Shown: positions 9,014 to 18,650, counted from the first letter of the stretch. The stretch: 60,929 nt of DNA from Pelodictyon luteolum (GCF_001622165.1 NZ_LVWG01000027.1:1-60929), one strand, 5' to 3'. Made by a program: numbers and translations. Notes: generated from the letters alone by a model not told the origin.

Positions 9014-9430
9014 ATGCTTGAGCGTTTTGTCAATAACAGCGACTTGGGTAAACTCCTGCTGCGCATCTCTGTCGGCGGCCTGATGCTGTTCCATGGGGTG
9101 CATAAACTCCAGCACGGCTACGCTTTCCTTGCCGGGATGCTGGAAAAGGCCGACCTGCCGGCCTATCTCTCCCACGGCATCCTCGTTGGTGAGATCCTGG
9201 CTCCGCTCTTCATCGTCCTCGGCCTCTATACCCGTCTTGCCGCCCTTACCGAGGTATTCGTCATGGTGATGGCCGTCTATCTGGCACACATGAAGGACCT
9301 TACCTCTTTTTCCGAGCACGGCGGCTACGTCCTTGAGCTTCAAGCGCTGTTCCTTTTCGGCTCCCTCGCCATCTTTTTTCTCGGGGCGGGCAGGTTCGCA
9401 TTTTCTAAAGGCAGCGGCCTCTGGAAATAG
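9014..9430 (+). CDS. DoxX family membrane protein
   Basis: 138 residues from the ATG at 9014, with gggag 7 bp before it; a TTG one codon earlier is less likely. Four predicted helices, with the DoxX hallmark [18 protein letters not shown] near the start and a [20 protein letters not shown] segment in the middle. DoxX-type proteins include a thiosulfate:quinone oxidoreductase subunit and many of unknown function. In a sulfur oxidiser the former is tempting, but the sequence alone does not support it. Confidence 0.85.
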   Translation: MLERFVNNSDLGKLLLRISVGGLMLFHGVHKLQHGYAFLAGMLEKADLPAYLSHGILVGEILAPLFIVLGLYTRLAALTEVFVMVMAVYLAHMKDLTSFSEHGGYVLELQALFLFGSLAIFFLGAGRFAFSKGSGLWK

Positions 9431-9439
9431 GGGTGCGTT

Positions 9440-10228
9440 GTGAAGGAACTCTCTATCGACATCCGCAGCGTCACCGCATACCGTGGCGGAAGGCGGGTGC
9501 TGTCCGGTTTTTCTTTCCAGCAGGAGTCCGGGGTGCATACGGCAATCCTCGGTCCGAACGGATCGGGGAAGAGCACGCTCCTGCAGCTTGCAGCCTGCGA
9601 GCTCTACCCGGTCGATATGGCGGAGAGCTCCCTTGAGGTCTTCGGCCGCCGGAACTGGGATGTAAACCTGCTTCGCCGGCGCCAGGGCATCATCTCCCAT
9701 GACATGCAGTCGCACTACCTCCCGGGAACGAGGGGTCTCGATGTGGTGCTTTCAGGGGCCCGGGCGAGCATCGGTACCTGGGCGCATCAGGAGTTCAGCG
9801 CCGAGGAGATGAGCCGGGCGGAAGTACTCATGAAAGAACTCGGTCTCGGTGGCCTTCGGGAGCGCAGGTTTGGTGACCTCTCGACCGGTGAGCAGCGGCG
9901 GTTCATTCTCGCCCGTGCGCTCTTTCTGGACCCTGAACTCCTGCTGTTCGATGAGCCGACCTCCGGACTTGACCTCAATGCCGCATTCCACTACCTCAAG
10001 ACACTTCGCCGGCTGATGCAGCGGGAGAAAACGGTGCTTCTCGTGACCCATCATGTCCATGAGATACCTCCCGAAATCGGCCGGGTGGTGCATATGAAGG
10101 ATGGGCGCATTGTTGCCGACGGTCCGAAAGAGGCCATGCTCACCGCTCCGCTTCTTTCTGAACTGTTCGATGTCCCGTTGCGGGTTGCCGCCGTGGAGGG
10201 CTGGTATCAGGTTTTTCCGGGGGAATGA
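9440..10228 (+). CDS. ABC transporter ATP-binding protein
   Basis: 262 residues, GTG start 9 bp after the DoxX gene. Walker A GPNGSGKSTL, signature LSTGEQRR (a variant of LSGGQ), Walker B LLLFDEPTSGLD and the H-loop VTHHVHE are all intact, so an active ATPase is expected. No permease or binding protein gene is adjacent. The sequence resembles the orphan ModF/YlmA-like ATPases. Substrate unknown. Confidence 0.88.
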   Translation: MKELSIDIRSVTAYRGGRRVLSGFSFQQESGVHTAILGPNGSGKSTLLQLAACELYPVDMAESSLEVFGRRNWDVNLLRRRQGIISHDMQSHYLPGTRGLDVVLSGARASIGTWAHQEFSAEEMSRAEVLMKELGLGGLRERRFGDLSTGEQRRFILARALFLDPELLLFDEPTSGLDLNAAFHYLKTLRRLMQREKTVLLVTHHVHEIPPEIGRVVHMKDGRIVADGPKEAMLTAPLLSELFDVPLRVAAVEGWYQVFPGE

Positions 10229-10304
10229 GGGGAACTCTCTGTATCGACAGACGGTTCGTTTCTCCTCGGAGTCTTTTTTTTTCAAACCAATCAATGATTT
10301 TTTT

Positions 10305-10805
10305 ATGGCCACCATCACCCTCAAGGGCAACCCTGTACACACATCCGGAACCCTTCCGGCCGTCGGCACTGAAGCTCCTTTTTTCTGCCTCGTGAAAACC
10401 GATCTCAGTGAAGCCGGTCCTGCTGATTTTGCCGGACGCCGGATGGTGCTGAACATTTTCCCGAGTCTGGATACAGCAGTCTGCGCTGCTTCCGTCAGGC
10501 GCTTCAACCAGGAGGCCGCTGCACTCGACAACACCGTCGTGCTCTGTATTTCAGCTGACCTTCCCTTTGCCCATAACCGGTTCTGCGAGCTTGAGGGGCT
10601 GAAAGATGTCATTGCGCTTTCCGTGTTCCGTTCCCCCGAGTTCGGCCGCGATTATGGTGTGACCCTGACCGACGGACCGCTGAAGGGCCTGCTTTCACGA
10701 GCCGTGGTCGTAGTCGACGCAGACGGTCGTGTGGCATACAGCGAGCAGGTCCCTGAAATCGTGCAGGAACCCGACTACGCAGCAGCCCTCAAGGCACTGC
10801 AGTGA
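10305..10805 (+). CDS. tpx: Thiol peroxidase (Tpx)
   Basis: 166 residues from the ATG at 10305 (MATITLKGNPVHTSG), the standard Tpx start; upstream in-frame codons overlap the ABC gene and are rejected. The peroxidatic cysteine lies in TAVCAASVRRFNQEA, with A where most Tpx have P. The resolving cysteine is in FAHNRFCELEGL. It reduces hydroperoxides with thioredoxin. A GA tract and hairpin follow the stop codon. Confidence 0.94.
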   Translation: MATITLKGNPVHTSGTLPAVGTEAPFFCLVKTDLSEAGPADFAGRRMVLNIFPSLDTAVCAASVRRFNQEAAALDNTVVLCISADLPFAHNRFCELEGLKDVIALSVFRSPEFGRDYGVTLTDGPLKGLLSRAVVVVDADGRVAYSEQVPEIVQEPDYAAALKALQ

Positions 10806-10826
10806 GCTGAGGTTCTGTTTTTATCC

Positions 10827-10880
10827 AGAGAGAGAGAGAGAGAGAGAGAGTGTGTGTGGTGCCGGCCGTGAAGCCGGCAC
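10827..10880 (+). repeat. (AG)12 tract followed by a GC hairpin
   Basis: Twelve AG units (10827-10850), then a short GT-rich run, then a perfect 8-bp stem gtgccggc / gccggcac with a 6-nt loop (10859-10880), 22 bp after the tpx stop. It is probably the tpx terminator although the T run is poor (tcttt). The same order, GA tract then GC hairpin in transcription sense, recurs at 45738-45675. Confidence 0.8.
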
Positions 10881-10954
10881 TCTTTCGTTGTGCGGCTTTG
10901 CCGGCAACGGGCGGGGCGATATATTGGGGAAAACTGCAAACAGGAAGGAAAGCA

Positions 10955-11608
10955 ATGTTCACCGGAATAATAAAGGATGTCGGCCGCGTTCAGGCGCTTT
11001 CCCGTCACAAGGGGGGCCTGCGGCTCCGTGTCCGTTACAGCGGAGCAGAGAGCCTCGAAGGCCTCTCGGTCGATGAAAGCGTCAGCATCAACGGAGCCTG
11101 CCAGACAGTGGTCTCTATTGATGACCGCTCGTTCGAGGTCGATACCGTCGAGGAGACGCTGAAGAAAACGAGCCTCGGAGACCTCCATGAGGGCTCGCTG
11201 GTGAACCTTGAGCGCGCGCTCCGGCCCATCGACCGGCTCGGAGGGCATTTTGTCCTCGGCCATGTCGACTGCACCGCTCCGGTATCCTCGATACGTGATC
11301 TCGGAAGCAGCCGCGAGATCTCGGTCACCTTCCCCGAAGCGTTCTCCCCCCTGATCGTTTCTGCCGGTTCCATCACCATCGACGGAGTCAGCCTCACGGT
11401 TGCGCGTCTCGATGGGCTCCGTTTCACCGTCGCCCTCATTCCCTATACCTTCGCCCATACTACCCTTAACGCCCTCGTGGCGGGGAGCCGGGTCAACCTG
11501 GAGTTCGACATCCTTGGCAAATATGTGGCGCGCCAAACCGGTGCCGGCCCTCATCCATCCGGGGAATCGGTCATCAGCGAAGCATGGCTGCAGGAGCGGG
11601 GGTTCTAG
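10955..11608 (+). CDS. ribE: Riboflavin synthase, alpha chain
   Basis: 217 residues from the ATG at 10955, preceded by aggaagg. It begins with the family-defining [12 protein letters not shown] and has the two tandem lumazine-binding beta-barrels: [11 protein letters not shown] in the first and [11 protein letters not shown] in the second, with the [11 protein letters not shown] linker. It dismutates two 6,7-dimethyl-8-ribityllumazine molecules to riboflavin. The rarA gene starts at the base after its stop codon. Confidence 0.96.
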   Translation: MFTGIIKDVGRVQALSRHKGGLRLRVRYSGAESLEGLSVDESVSINGACQTVVSIDDRSFEVDTVEETLKKTSLGDLHEGSLVNLERALRPIDRLGGHFVLGHVDCTAPVSSIRDLGSSREISVTFPEAFSPLIVSAGSITIDGVSLTVARLDGLRFTVALIPYTFAHTTLNALVAGSRVNLEFDILGKYVARQTGAGPHPSGESVISEAWLQERGF

Positions 11609-12982
11609 GTGGCAGTTCCGATAAACAGCCAGCCGGACCTTTTCGGCTCACCTCCGCCCTCTTCGGGTGCCGGCGCGTTCCAGCCGCTTGCCGAGCGGGT
11701 TCGGCCCCAAAGCATCGATGAGATGGCCGGCCAGGAGCACCTTGTCGGCCCCATGGGGCCGCTGCGGCGCTTTCTCGGCGGGGGGCAGCTCCCCTCCATG
11801 ATTTTCTGGGGGCCTCCCGGATCGGGCAAGACCACCCTTGCGGAAATCTGCGCCTCGGCGCTCGACTTCCGTTTCGAGCAGCTTTCCGCCATCGATTCCG
11901 GCGTGAAGGACGTGCGCAGGGTGCTTGAAAACGCAGCATCCTCAAGGGCAAGAGGGATCCGCACCCTGCTTTTCATAGACGAGATCCACCGATTCAACAA
12001 AGCGCAGCAGGATACGCTCCTGCACGCCATTGAACAGGGTGTGGTGGTGTTGATTGGCGCGACTACGGAAAACCCCTCGTTCGAGGTCAACGCCGCCCTG
12101 CTCAGCAGGATGCAGGTCTATACCCTTAAATCCCTCGGCCCTGAAGACATCCGCCTGGTCGTTACCCGGGCCCTTTCAGTCGATCCGCTGTTCCGGGACC
12201 GCCATGTGCAGGTGGAGGACATGGAGTTCCTGCTCCGGTTTTCGGGAGGTGACGCCCGAAAGGCACTCAACGCCCTTGAGGCTGCGTTTCTGCTTATTGC
12301 GGAGGATGAGGACCCGGCGCTTATCGGCAGGGATCTCTTTGAGCGCGCGCTCCAGCACCGTGCCCCGATTTATGACCATGGCGGGGAGGCGCACTATAAT
12401 ACGGTCTCTGCCTTCATCAAGTCCATGCGGGGTTCCGACCCCGATGCCGCATTGTTCTGGCTGGCCCGCATGATTGAAGGGGGAGAGGATCCCCGCTTCA
12501 TTGCCCGGCGCCTTGTCATATTCGCCAGCGAGGATATCGGCAACGCCGATCCCTACGCCATAACCCTCGCCGTATCTGTTTTTCAGGCGGTTACATTGAT
12601 CGGCATGCCGGAAGCCCGCATCAACCTTGCCCAGGGGGTGACCTATCTGGCATCGTGTCCGAAGTCGAACGCATCATACATTGCCGTCAACCAGGCCCTT
12701 GCGGAGGCTGCCTCGCTGCAGGACCTTGCGGTGCCGAAGCACCTCTGCAATGCCCCGACGAAGTTCATGAAGCAGGAGGGCTATGGGGCCGGTTACCGCT
12801 ACCCGCACGATTTTCCGAACCATTTTGTCCGTGAACGGTATTTCCCGGACGGTATGGAACCAAAACCCTACTACCGCCCCGTCGAAGAGGGGAGGGAGAA
12901 GTATCTCGCCGAACGCCTCCGCTCGCTCTGGGACGACCGGTACGGTGCCCCGGACACCGGGAACGCAACCACAAATTCCTGA
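11609..12982 (+). CDS. rarA: Replication-associated recombination protein RarA
   Basis: 457 residues with a GTG start immediately after the ribE stop. AAA+ core: Walker [11 protein letters not shown], Walker [13 protein letters not shown], sensor 1 [12 protein letters not shown], then the RarA/MgsA tetramerisation region with [21 protein letters not shown] and the conserved CPKSNASY. RarA (MgsA) acts at stalled replication forks. It is co-directional with the TolC-like gene 6 bp downstream. Confidence 0.95.
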   Translation: MAVPINSQPDLFGSPPPSSGAGAFQPLAERVRPQSIDEMAGQEHLVGPMGPLRRFLGGGQLPSMIFWGPPGSGKTTLAEICASALDFRFEQLSAIDSGVKDVRRVLENAASSRARGIRTLLFIDEIHRFNKAQQDTLLHAIEQGVVVLIGATTENPSFEVNAALLSRMQVYTLKSLGPEDIRLVVTRALSVDPLFRDRHVQVEDMEFLLRFSGGDARKALNALEAAFLLIAEDEDPALIGRDLFERALQHRAPIYDHGGEAHYNTVSAFIKSMRGSDPDAALFWLARMIEGGEDPRFIARRLVIFASEDIGNADPYAITLAVSVFQAVTLIGMPEARINLAQGVTYLASCPKSNASYIAVNQALAEAASLQDLAVPKHLCNAPTKFMKQEGYGAGYRYPHDFPNHFVRERYFPDGMEPKPYYRPVEEGREKYLAERLRSLWDDRYGAPDTGNATTNS

Positions 12983-12988
12983 ACGCCG

Positions 12989-14392
12989 ATGTTCCGCTTT
13001 TCCACCCTTACGGTTCTTCTCTGCGCCCTGCTCATGCCTCTCGTTGCCCATGCAGCGCCGGGTTCCCCCGATACCCTCCAGGCACCCCTCCATGCCCCCC
13101 TCCGGGTGTCGGTCGCCGATGCCGTCCGCATAGGAATGGAGAAGAGCCGCCGGCTGGAGATCGCCCGGCTTGAATGCGACATGAGCGCGGCAAAAGTCCG
13201 TGAGGCATGGTCGCCGATCCTTCCGCAGCTGAGCTCCGGGTTCACCTACACCCGCTCGCTGAAGTCATCGGTGCTTTTTTTCCCCTCATCATTTGGAGCC
13301 GTCGAGGGTAATCAGTCGGGATTCACGCCGATCAACATCAGTGCCGACAACTCCGGCAAGGCTACCCTGGACCTGCAGCAGTCCATCTTCAACGGTGCGG
13401 CATTTGCCGGCATCCGGGGTGCCGGGATCGTGAAGAAAATCAGTGCCGAGGCATACCGCGATGCTGAATCGGTGGTCGTTGCCGACATCAGGATGGCATA
13501 TTTCGACGCGCTCATATCTCGTGACCAGCTGCAGCTCGTGCGGGACAGCATCGAGCGCTGGGAAGAGGCCCGGAAGGATACCGGGGCGATGTTCCGTCAG
13601 GGCGTGGCAGCCGACATCGATACCCTGAAAGCCTATCTCTCGGTCGAAAACCTCCGCCCCGACCTCATCCAGGCAGAAAACAGGGTCCTGAACACATTGA
13701 CCCGCCTGAAGAACGCAATAGGCCTTGATCCCGCCGTTCCGCTTTTGCTGACCGACTCGCTCTCGGTTCCGGTGGCGACCTATCCCGCCGATGCCGCCAT
13801 TGCCTGGCGTGAAGCACTCCGGGCAAGGCCGGACGTCCGCCAGCTCGAACTGCAGGTTGAGGCAGAGCGTGAAAAAATCAGTGCAGCCCGGGCCGAGCGC
13901 TTCCCCACGCTGACCGCCTTCGGCGAACTTGCTTCCCAGACCGCCTTCAACGACGATACCTATATTGAGGACTCCGTCTGGCCGGTCTCCTCGTCGGTCG
14001 GTCTTCAGCTCAGCCTGCCGATATTCACCGGGTACCGGATCAGTGCGAGGGTGGAGCAGGCAAAGATTGCCAGGTTTCAGTCCATGGCGCGGCTCGAGGA
14101 CCTGAAGGCCAACGTGCTGGCTGAGCTGGAGGTGCGACTCTCGAATATGCGGGAGGCCCGCAAACGCATTGATGTGCAGTCGAAGACCATCGGGATGGCG
14201 GAGCGGAGTTACCGGATCTCGCTCTTGCGGTTCCGTGAAGGGGTTGGTTCACGCCTTGAACTGACGGACGCCGAACTGCAGCTGAACAAAGCCCGTACCA
14301 ACTACCTGCAGGCGGTCTACGACTGCCTTTCAGCAGATGTTGCGCTTGATCGTTCGCTCGGCCGCACGCCATCTCCTGGCGGGGAGAACTGA
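12989..14392 (+). CDS. TolC family outer membrane protein
   Basis: 467 residues with a clear signal peptide (STLTVLLCALLMPLVAHA). The TolC/OEP architecture is two repeats of long amphipathic helices: VADAVRIGMEKSRRLEIARL at ~35-60, then ARPDVRQLELQVEAEREKIS at ~285-305, with strand segments LPIFTGYRI and LDLQQSIFNG. These trimeric channels connect type I secretion or efflux pumps to the outside. No adaptor or pump gene is adjacent. Its 3' end overlaps the convergent methyltransferase by 76 bp. Confidence 0.92.
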   Translation: MFRFSTLTVLLCALLMPLVAHAAPGSPDTLQAPLHAPLRVSVADAVRIGMEKSRRLEIARLECDMSAAKVREAWSPILPQLSSGFTYTRSLKSSVLFFPSSFGAVEGNQSGFTPINISADNSGKATLDLQQSIFNGAAFAGIRGAGIVKKISAEAYRDAESVVVADIRMAYFDALISRDQLQLVRDSIERWEEARKDTGAMFRQGVAADIDTLKAYLSVENLRPDLIQAENRVLNTLTRLKNAIGLDPAVPLLLTDSLSVPVATYPADAAIAWREALRARPDVRQLELQVEAEREKISAARAERFPTLTAFGELASQTAFNDDTYIEDSVWPVSSSVGLQLSLPIFTGYRISARVEQAKIARFQSMARLEDLKANVLAELEVRLSNMREARKRIDVQSKTIGMAERSYRISLLRFREGVGSRLELTDAELQLNKARTNYLQAVYDCLSADVALDRSLGRTPSPGGEN

Positions 14393-15309
14393 ACGCCGGG
14401 AGCTTCTTTTCCTCTCCGGAACTCCCGGACAATGCCCGCCCCGTCCTCCGTTTTCAGCATGCCCCGAAGGGCGAAGAGCCCGCCCTTCAGAAGCGCCAGC
14501 GCTTTTCTTGCGGCGTGCATTCCTTGTTTTCCTCTCCTGCACCGCAGTTCCTCGCTCATGTAGGCATTGAAGAGGGCATCGGGCGCCCACGCCTTGAATG
14601 TCATCCGCCTCAGTCCGTATGTTTCTGCCAGCCGTTCCAGCGTCCCCGACGGGAAATGCCACAGGTGGCGCGGGGCATCCCACGCCACCCAGTCTGGACC
14701 GTAATGGGCTGCGTCAAGTCCGGAGGGGTTGGGGAGAGTGATAAGGAGACGGCCTTCGGGGGCGAGGAGCCGGGAGAGCTGTCCGAGGGCGGCATCAAGC
14801 TCAGGGAGATGTTCGAGCGCATGCCAGAGCACGATCCGCTGGAACGGCCCGGAAAGCGGAGGAAGGTCGCTGAGTGAAGGGTAGAGGGTGAGTTTGAAGC
14901 GCTCACGGGCGAACGATGCCGAGGCGGGGTCCGGCTCGATGCCGATCATATTGCTGCGGCTGAACCCGTGATGGAGGGCCAGGTGTTCCAGCAGGGTGCC
15001 GCGGGCGCAGCCGATTTCAAGCACACGGGCTTTTCCCGGCTCGGCGATGCCTTTTGCCACGAGCCGGGCCCTTCGGTGGAGGAGCAGGGCTGATGCCGCA
15101 AGGTAGAGTCTGTCAGGAATGCTCTCGGCCTTTTGCAGATGGGGTGAGTAGGCGTTGTGGCGGTAGTGGGCGGCCATCTCAAGCGGACCCGGTGGATCCA
15201 GAAGGCTGATGATGCCGGTTTCGGGGTCAAGGGCGAGCGGCCAGCAGTCGCCCTTTTCCGGGGTAAACCGGTCGGGGACGGTGAGGAACGGGACAGGATC
15301 AATCGGCAC
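14317..15309 (-). CDS. Class I SAM-dependent methyltransferase
   Basis: 330 residues. Motif I VLEIGCARGTLLEHLA (~95-110) binds S-adenosylmethionine; GIEPDPASASFARE and the LWHALEHLPELDAAL segment identify a Methyltransf_23/UbiG-like fold. No zinc motif or clear substrate hint is present. It is followed by the HIT gene on the same strand upstream (5 bp apart), so both form a short operon. The last ~25 codons overlap the convergent tolC-like gene. Confidence 0.88.
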   Translation of the reverse strand: MPIDPVPFLTVPDRFTPEKGDCWPLALDPETGIISLLDPPGPLEMAAHYRHNAYSPHLQKAESIPDRLYLAASALLLHRRARLVAKGIAEPGKARVLEIGCARGTLLEHLALHHGFSRSNMIGIEPDPASASFARERFKLTLYPSLSDLPPLSGPFQRIVLWHALEHLPELDAALGQLSRLLAPEGRLLITLPNPSGLDAAHYGPDWVAWDAPRHLWHFPSGTLERLAETYGLRRMTFKAWAPDALFNAYMSEELRCRRGKQGMHAARKALALLKGGLFALRGMLKTEDGAGIVREFRRGKEAPGVQFSPPGDGVRPSERSSATSAERQS

Positions 15310-15314
15310 AGCCT

Positions 15315-15833
15315 CTAGTCGGCGGATTCTTCGAGCAGGTCCCCGATTGCCTGTTTCAGGTTCCGGTAGAGGGCATGCATGTCGTTGCTCAGCACCTTGG
15401 CGTCTGCCAGTACCGGCATGAAGTTGGTGTCGCCCTCCCAGCGGGGAACGATGTGGAAGTGGATATGGGTGTCGACGCTGCCGCCGGCCACGCGGCCGAG
15501 ATTGGCGCCGAAGTTGATGCCCTGGGGACGGAGGGTGCGCTCTAAAGCCTTGATGGCGAGGTCGGTGAGTTCCATGACCTCGAGTTTCGTTGCCGCGTCA
15601 AGCCCCGAGAACTCTGCGGTCTGCAGGTAGGGGATCACCATGAGGTGCCCGCAGTTGTAGGGGTAGAGGTTCATGATGATGAAGCAGTGCTCTGCGCGGT
15701 GAAGCACGAAGCGCTCTTCGTCCTCTTCCGGGGGAATGTCGGCGAACACCGAGCGCGAGGGGTCCGTCGGTGTTTTTTCGTCCTTGAAGGACTGCATGTA
15801 GGTTTCGCGCCACGGGGAGTACATTCTCTGCAT
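15315..15833 (-). CDS. HIT family hydrolase/transferase
   Basis: 172 residues. The histidine triad HIHFHIVPRW is intact near residue 120, and the upstream NLYPYNCGHLMVIPYLQ and GINFGANLGRVAGGSVD segments match the bacterial HIT family related to diadenosine tetraphosphate phosphorylases. It would act on nucleoside polyphosphates. It is 5 bp upstream of the methyltransferase gene. The exact substrate is unknown. Confidence 0.92.
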   Translation of the reverse strand: MQRMYSPWRETYMQSFKDEKTPTDPSRSVFADIPPEEDEERFVLHRAEHCFIIMNLYPYNCGHLMVIPYLQTAEFSGLDAATKLEVMELTDLAIKALERTLRPQGINFGANLGRVAGGSVDTHIHFHIVPRWEGDTNFMPVLADAKVLSNDMHALYRNLKQAIGDLLEESAD

Positions 15834-16232
15834 CGTTACGAGGATCTTCGAATGGTGTTAGTTGTATCCAACGGTGGGAATCGAAACATCAATGGGGGGT
15901 AAGGCTTTTATGCTGTGCAGTTCTTTTTGTCCCCCTGAAAATGCCCCTCAATACACACCTCGTTCAATCAATTCAAAATATATCTAAAAGCTGGTAGAAT
16001 CCCTCCTGATGATTCCGGGGGTCATGCTACCCTGATTCGCCCGCAGCCCGGTACCCGGTTCAGTCAACCCATGCGGGGGGTGCCAGCTATTCAATTGAGA
16101 TCCGAGCATTGAGGCACCGAGGCGCAAGGACCTCTCTGTCGGAGCTGGCGCAGACTATCAGGAACAGCAACCACAGCACGCTTGTGAAGAATGCGGATGA
16201 TGATGCAGGCGGGAGAGCGGGCAGGGTGGTGA
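15834..16232. other. Intergenic DNA at start of decayed accessory stretch
   Basis: About 400 bp between the HIT gene and the KilA-N remnant. I see no gene here on either strand. Base composition shifts from GC-rich to mixed, with an AT-rich segment near 15950-16000 that may carry the HIT promoter. Confidence 0.4.
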
Positions 16233-16748
16233 TCATGGCGGACAGTACGGATCCCTGGCAAGAAGCCGTATCTGCTGCAGCCGATGCTGTTCCAGCTGGA
16301 GGGGCTGCTCAAGGCGATTGAGAAGACGGAGGCGCTGGAATTCCTTGATGCGCTAGAGCTTGAACTCGACCGAGATCCACGCGGCGAACTCCAGGGCGAT
16401 GTCGAAGTGGGCATAGGTGCCCCCATAACGTCCGGCCCTGGACTGGATGGCGATGGCACCGGTGCGCTCAATCCATTGCTTCGGCGTGAGCGTGAAGCTG
16501 TTGAGCCCTGCCTGCATTCTAAACCGATCGAATTCGACGGGATTAAACCCGGGATTGTTGATCTGTTCCCAGAGTCCGAGGAACTCGAGAGTGTTGCCGT
16601 TGCGCAGCCGGTTGCCGATCAGGTCGTCAGTCGGGATGATTTCTCTGTAGCGGGCGATGTCGGCAAGGCAGACATAATCCTGATCGTTGAGGCCGGTGAG
16701 GCTGATTTTACCCCGGCTTTCGGGTATCCGCGCTGATCGTTCGGTTGG
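16233..16748 (-). pseudogene. KilA-N domain protein, broken
   Basis: On the minus strand a frame without an ATG reads LTGLNDQDYVCLADIARY, then GNTLEFLGLWEQINNPGFN, PVEFDRFRMQAGLNSFTLTP, KQWIERTGAIAIQS and RAGRYGGTYAHFDIALEFAA, a full KilA-N domain. It then hits TAG at 16353-16355, exactly where homologues have Tyr before IKEFQRL. After the TAG the homology (RIKEFQRLRLLNRLEQ) continues in frame to a stop at 16233. So one nonsense change and a lost start break the gene. KilA-N proteins come from phages and mobile elements and bind DNA; many lie next to accessory ATPases, as here. Confidence 0.82.
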
Positions 16749-16779
16749 TTACTCTTTTGATTTCTGCTTTCCTTTTTTG

Positions 16780-16814
16780 TCGTGTATATTGGGGTATAAT
16801 TCCAATATACACGA
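16780..16814 (+). promoter_or_regulatory. Palindromic promoter/operator of the AAA_14 gene
   Basis: A perfect 13-bp inverted repeat (tcgtgtatattgg ... ccaatatacacga) with a 9-bp spacer that contains a consensus -10 box TATAAT at 16795-16800. The downstream ATG is at 16818, so transcription would begin only about ten bases before it and there is no Shine-Dalgarno sequence. A dimeric repressor on the palindrome would cover the -10 box. The broken KilA-N gene is divergent from the same region. Confidence 0.7.
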
Positions 16815-16817
16815 ATC

Positions 16818-18047
16818 ATGTACGAAAGGACATTACAGAAAGCGGTTCACAGGGTCAGCGAGAGTTTCCCTGTGCTTCTGCTGACCGGGCCCCGGCAGGT
16901 CGGCAAGACAACCCTGCTTGAGTTGTGCGCAGGGGACCATGCCTCCGCAGGGCGCCGGTATGTCACGCTCGATGATCTGGACGCCCGCAGCCTTGCCTGC
17001 GAGGATCCGGCGCTTTTCCTCCAGAGATGGCCGCCTCCGCTGATCATCGACGAGATTCAGTACGCTCCCCAGCTTTTCAGTGCCATCAAGGTTATCGTCG
17101 ATCGGGAGAAGCGCAACGGGATGTTCTGGATGACGGGCTCTCAGAAGTTCCACTTGATGCGCGGCATTACCGAAAGCCTTGCCGGGCGGGTGGCCGTCCT
17201 GGATCTTCTTGGTCTTTCCCGGGCCGAACTCGCCGGACGTTCGGCAGCGTCGCTACCGTTCGTTCCGACTGCCGACTGGATAGCCCGCTCGCGTGAAGCC
17301 GGGACGGTGCCGCTGATGGATCTGTACCGGGAGATCTGGATCGGTTCGTTTCCTCGTGTGCACGAGCATGGCCCCGATGTGCGGGACCTGTTCTATCGAT
17401 CGTACATCCAGACCTATATCCAGCGCGATGTACAGGATCTGCTGCGCATTTCGGACCAGATGGCCTTCCATCGGTTCCTGGTGTCCGTTGCCGCCCGTAC
17501 GGGCCAGCTCCTGAACTATGCGGCACTTTCGCGGGATACGGGCATCGACAACAAGACGGCCAGGGTCTGGCTGTCTGTGCTGGAGGCGTCGGGGCTGGTA
17601 TACCTTTTGCAGCCTTATCATACCAATCTGACGAAACGGCTCGTAAGGGCCCCGAAGCTGTATTTCCTTGATACGGGGCTTGCCTCCTACCTGACCCGCT
17701 GGCCCGATCCGGCCTCCCTTGAGGCCGGAAACATGTCGGGAGCGATACTGGAAACCTGGGTCGTCGCCGAGGTCATCAAGAGCTATTGGCACCAGGGCCT
17801 GGAATGCGGCATCTATTTCTATCGTGACGATGACCAGAACGAAATCGATTTGCTCATCGAGTCGGGCGACACCTTCTTCCCTGTTGAAATCAAAAAGACC
17901 GCATCGCCGAGGAAGACGGTCCGTACACAGTTTGGCGTACTGGACAGGCTCGGCCGCCCTGTCGGCCCGGGGGCGGTTCTGTGCATGGTTGAACGGGATG
18001 TTCCTCTCACCTCGACCGTTACGGCCATCCCCGTCGGGTATTTGTGA
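16818..18047 (+). CDS. AAA_14/DUF4143 ATP-binding protein
   Basis: 409 residues. Walker A LTGPRQVGKTTLLE near residue 23, Walker B-like PPLIIDEIQYAPQLF at ~75, and sensor region MTGSQKFHLMRGITESLAGR, all typical of the AAA_14 domain. A C-terminal DUF4143 domain follows (residues ~205-370), with NEIDLLIESGDTFFPVEIKK resembling the PD-(D/E)xK-like ending of these proteins. The family is widespread on mobile DNA; its function is not established. The start is near-leaderless behind the palindromic promoter. Confidence 0.9.
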   Translation: MYERTLQKAVHRVSESFPVLLLTGPRQVGKTTLLELCAGDHASAGRRYVTLDDLDARSLACEDPALFLQRWPPPLIIDEIQYAPQLFSAIKVIVDREKRNGMFWMTGSQKFHLMRGITESLAGRVAVLDLLGLSRAELAGRSAASLPFVPTADWIARSREAGTVPLMDLYREIWIGSFPRVHEHGPDVRDLFYRSYIQTYIQRDVQDLLRISDQMAFHRFLVSVAARTGQLLNYAALSRDTGIDNKTARVWLSVLEASGLVYLLQPYHTNLTKRLVRAPKLYFLDTGLASYLTRWPDPASLEAGNMSGAILETWVVAEVIKSYWHQGLECGIYFYRDDDQNEIDLLIESGDTFFPVEIKKTASPRKTVRTQFGVLDRLGRPVGPGAVLCMVERDVPLTSTVTAIPVGYL

Positions 18048-18196
18048 GAGCCGGTTTCGCCGAACGGAGGGTTATGGCCGCCGGTTCGTCTCCTGCGGCC
18101 TGAACGTCTTTTTTTTGCTGTGACAGCCGTTGTCCGATCTCCGGCGGTATGCTATGGGGGTTAAGCATGTACTGAACCCACTGACGCCGCCAGCAT

Positions 18197-18650
18197 ATGA
18201 AGAAGATCCTCTACCTTGACATGGACAACACCCTCGTCGATTTCCGTTCGGGCATCGACGCCCTGAAACCCGACGACCTCAGGCGTTACGAGGGGCGCTA
18301 CGATGACGCGCCCGGCATTTTCCGCTTGATGGTGGAGCCGATGGAGGGCGCTCTCGAGGCGTTCAGGGAGCCTCCCTGCTCTTTGATACCTACATCCTCT
18401 CCACCGCCCCTAGGGAGAACCCCTCGGCCTGGAGCGACAAGCTGCGCCGGGTGAGGAAGCATCTCGGCAACGCCGCGCGCAAGCGGCTCGTCCTCTCCCA
18501 CCACAAGCACCTAAATATCGGCGACTTCCTCGTCGACGACCGCCACGACGCCAACGGGTCGGACCGGTTCCAGGGCGAGCTGATACATTTCGGGGCATAG
18601 GGTTCCCCGACTGGGGGAGCGTTACAGAGTACCTGGCGGGCAGGGCGTGA
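18197..18650 (+). pseudogene. HAD-type 5'-nucleotidase, frameshifted twice
   Basis: The first frame gives the intact start of a bacterial 5'(3')-deoxyribonucleotidase: KKILYLDMDNTLVDF (DxDxT/V nucleophile motif) and RYEGRYDDAPGIF. Around 18370 the homology jumps to another frame (FDTYILSTAP, WSDKLRRVRKHLG, RLVLSHHKHLN, GDFLVDDR), which stops at 18600. The tail FPDWGSVTEYLAGRA is in the third frame and ends at 18650. Two indels therefore separate three pieces of one ~150-residue enzyme. Either the gene is dead or the sequence has errors here. Confidence 0.85.

Noticed and set aside
9014-9430. DoxX protein as thiosulfate:quinone oxidoreductase subunit
   Set aside because: The family hallmark is present but no partner subunit gene is adjacent, so the specific function is not supported.
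16353-16355. In-frame TAG in the KilA-N gene as a recoded (pyrrolysine or suppressed) codon
   Set aside because: The gene also lacks a start codon, and the position is Tyr in homologues, so a simple nonsense mutation explains it.
16091-16471. A Ser-rich 126-codon minus-strand frame
   Set aside because: It is out of frame with the KilA-N homology, which explains the same bases better.
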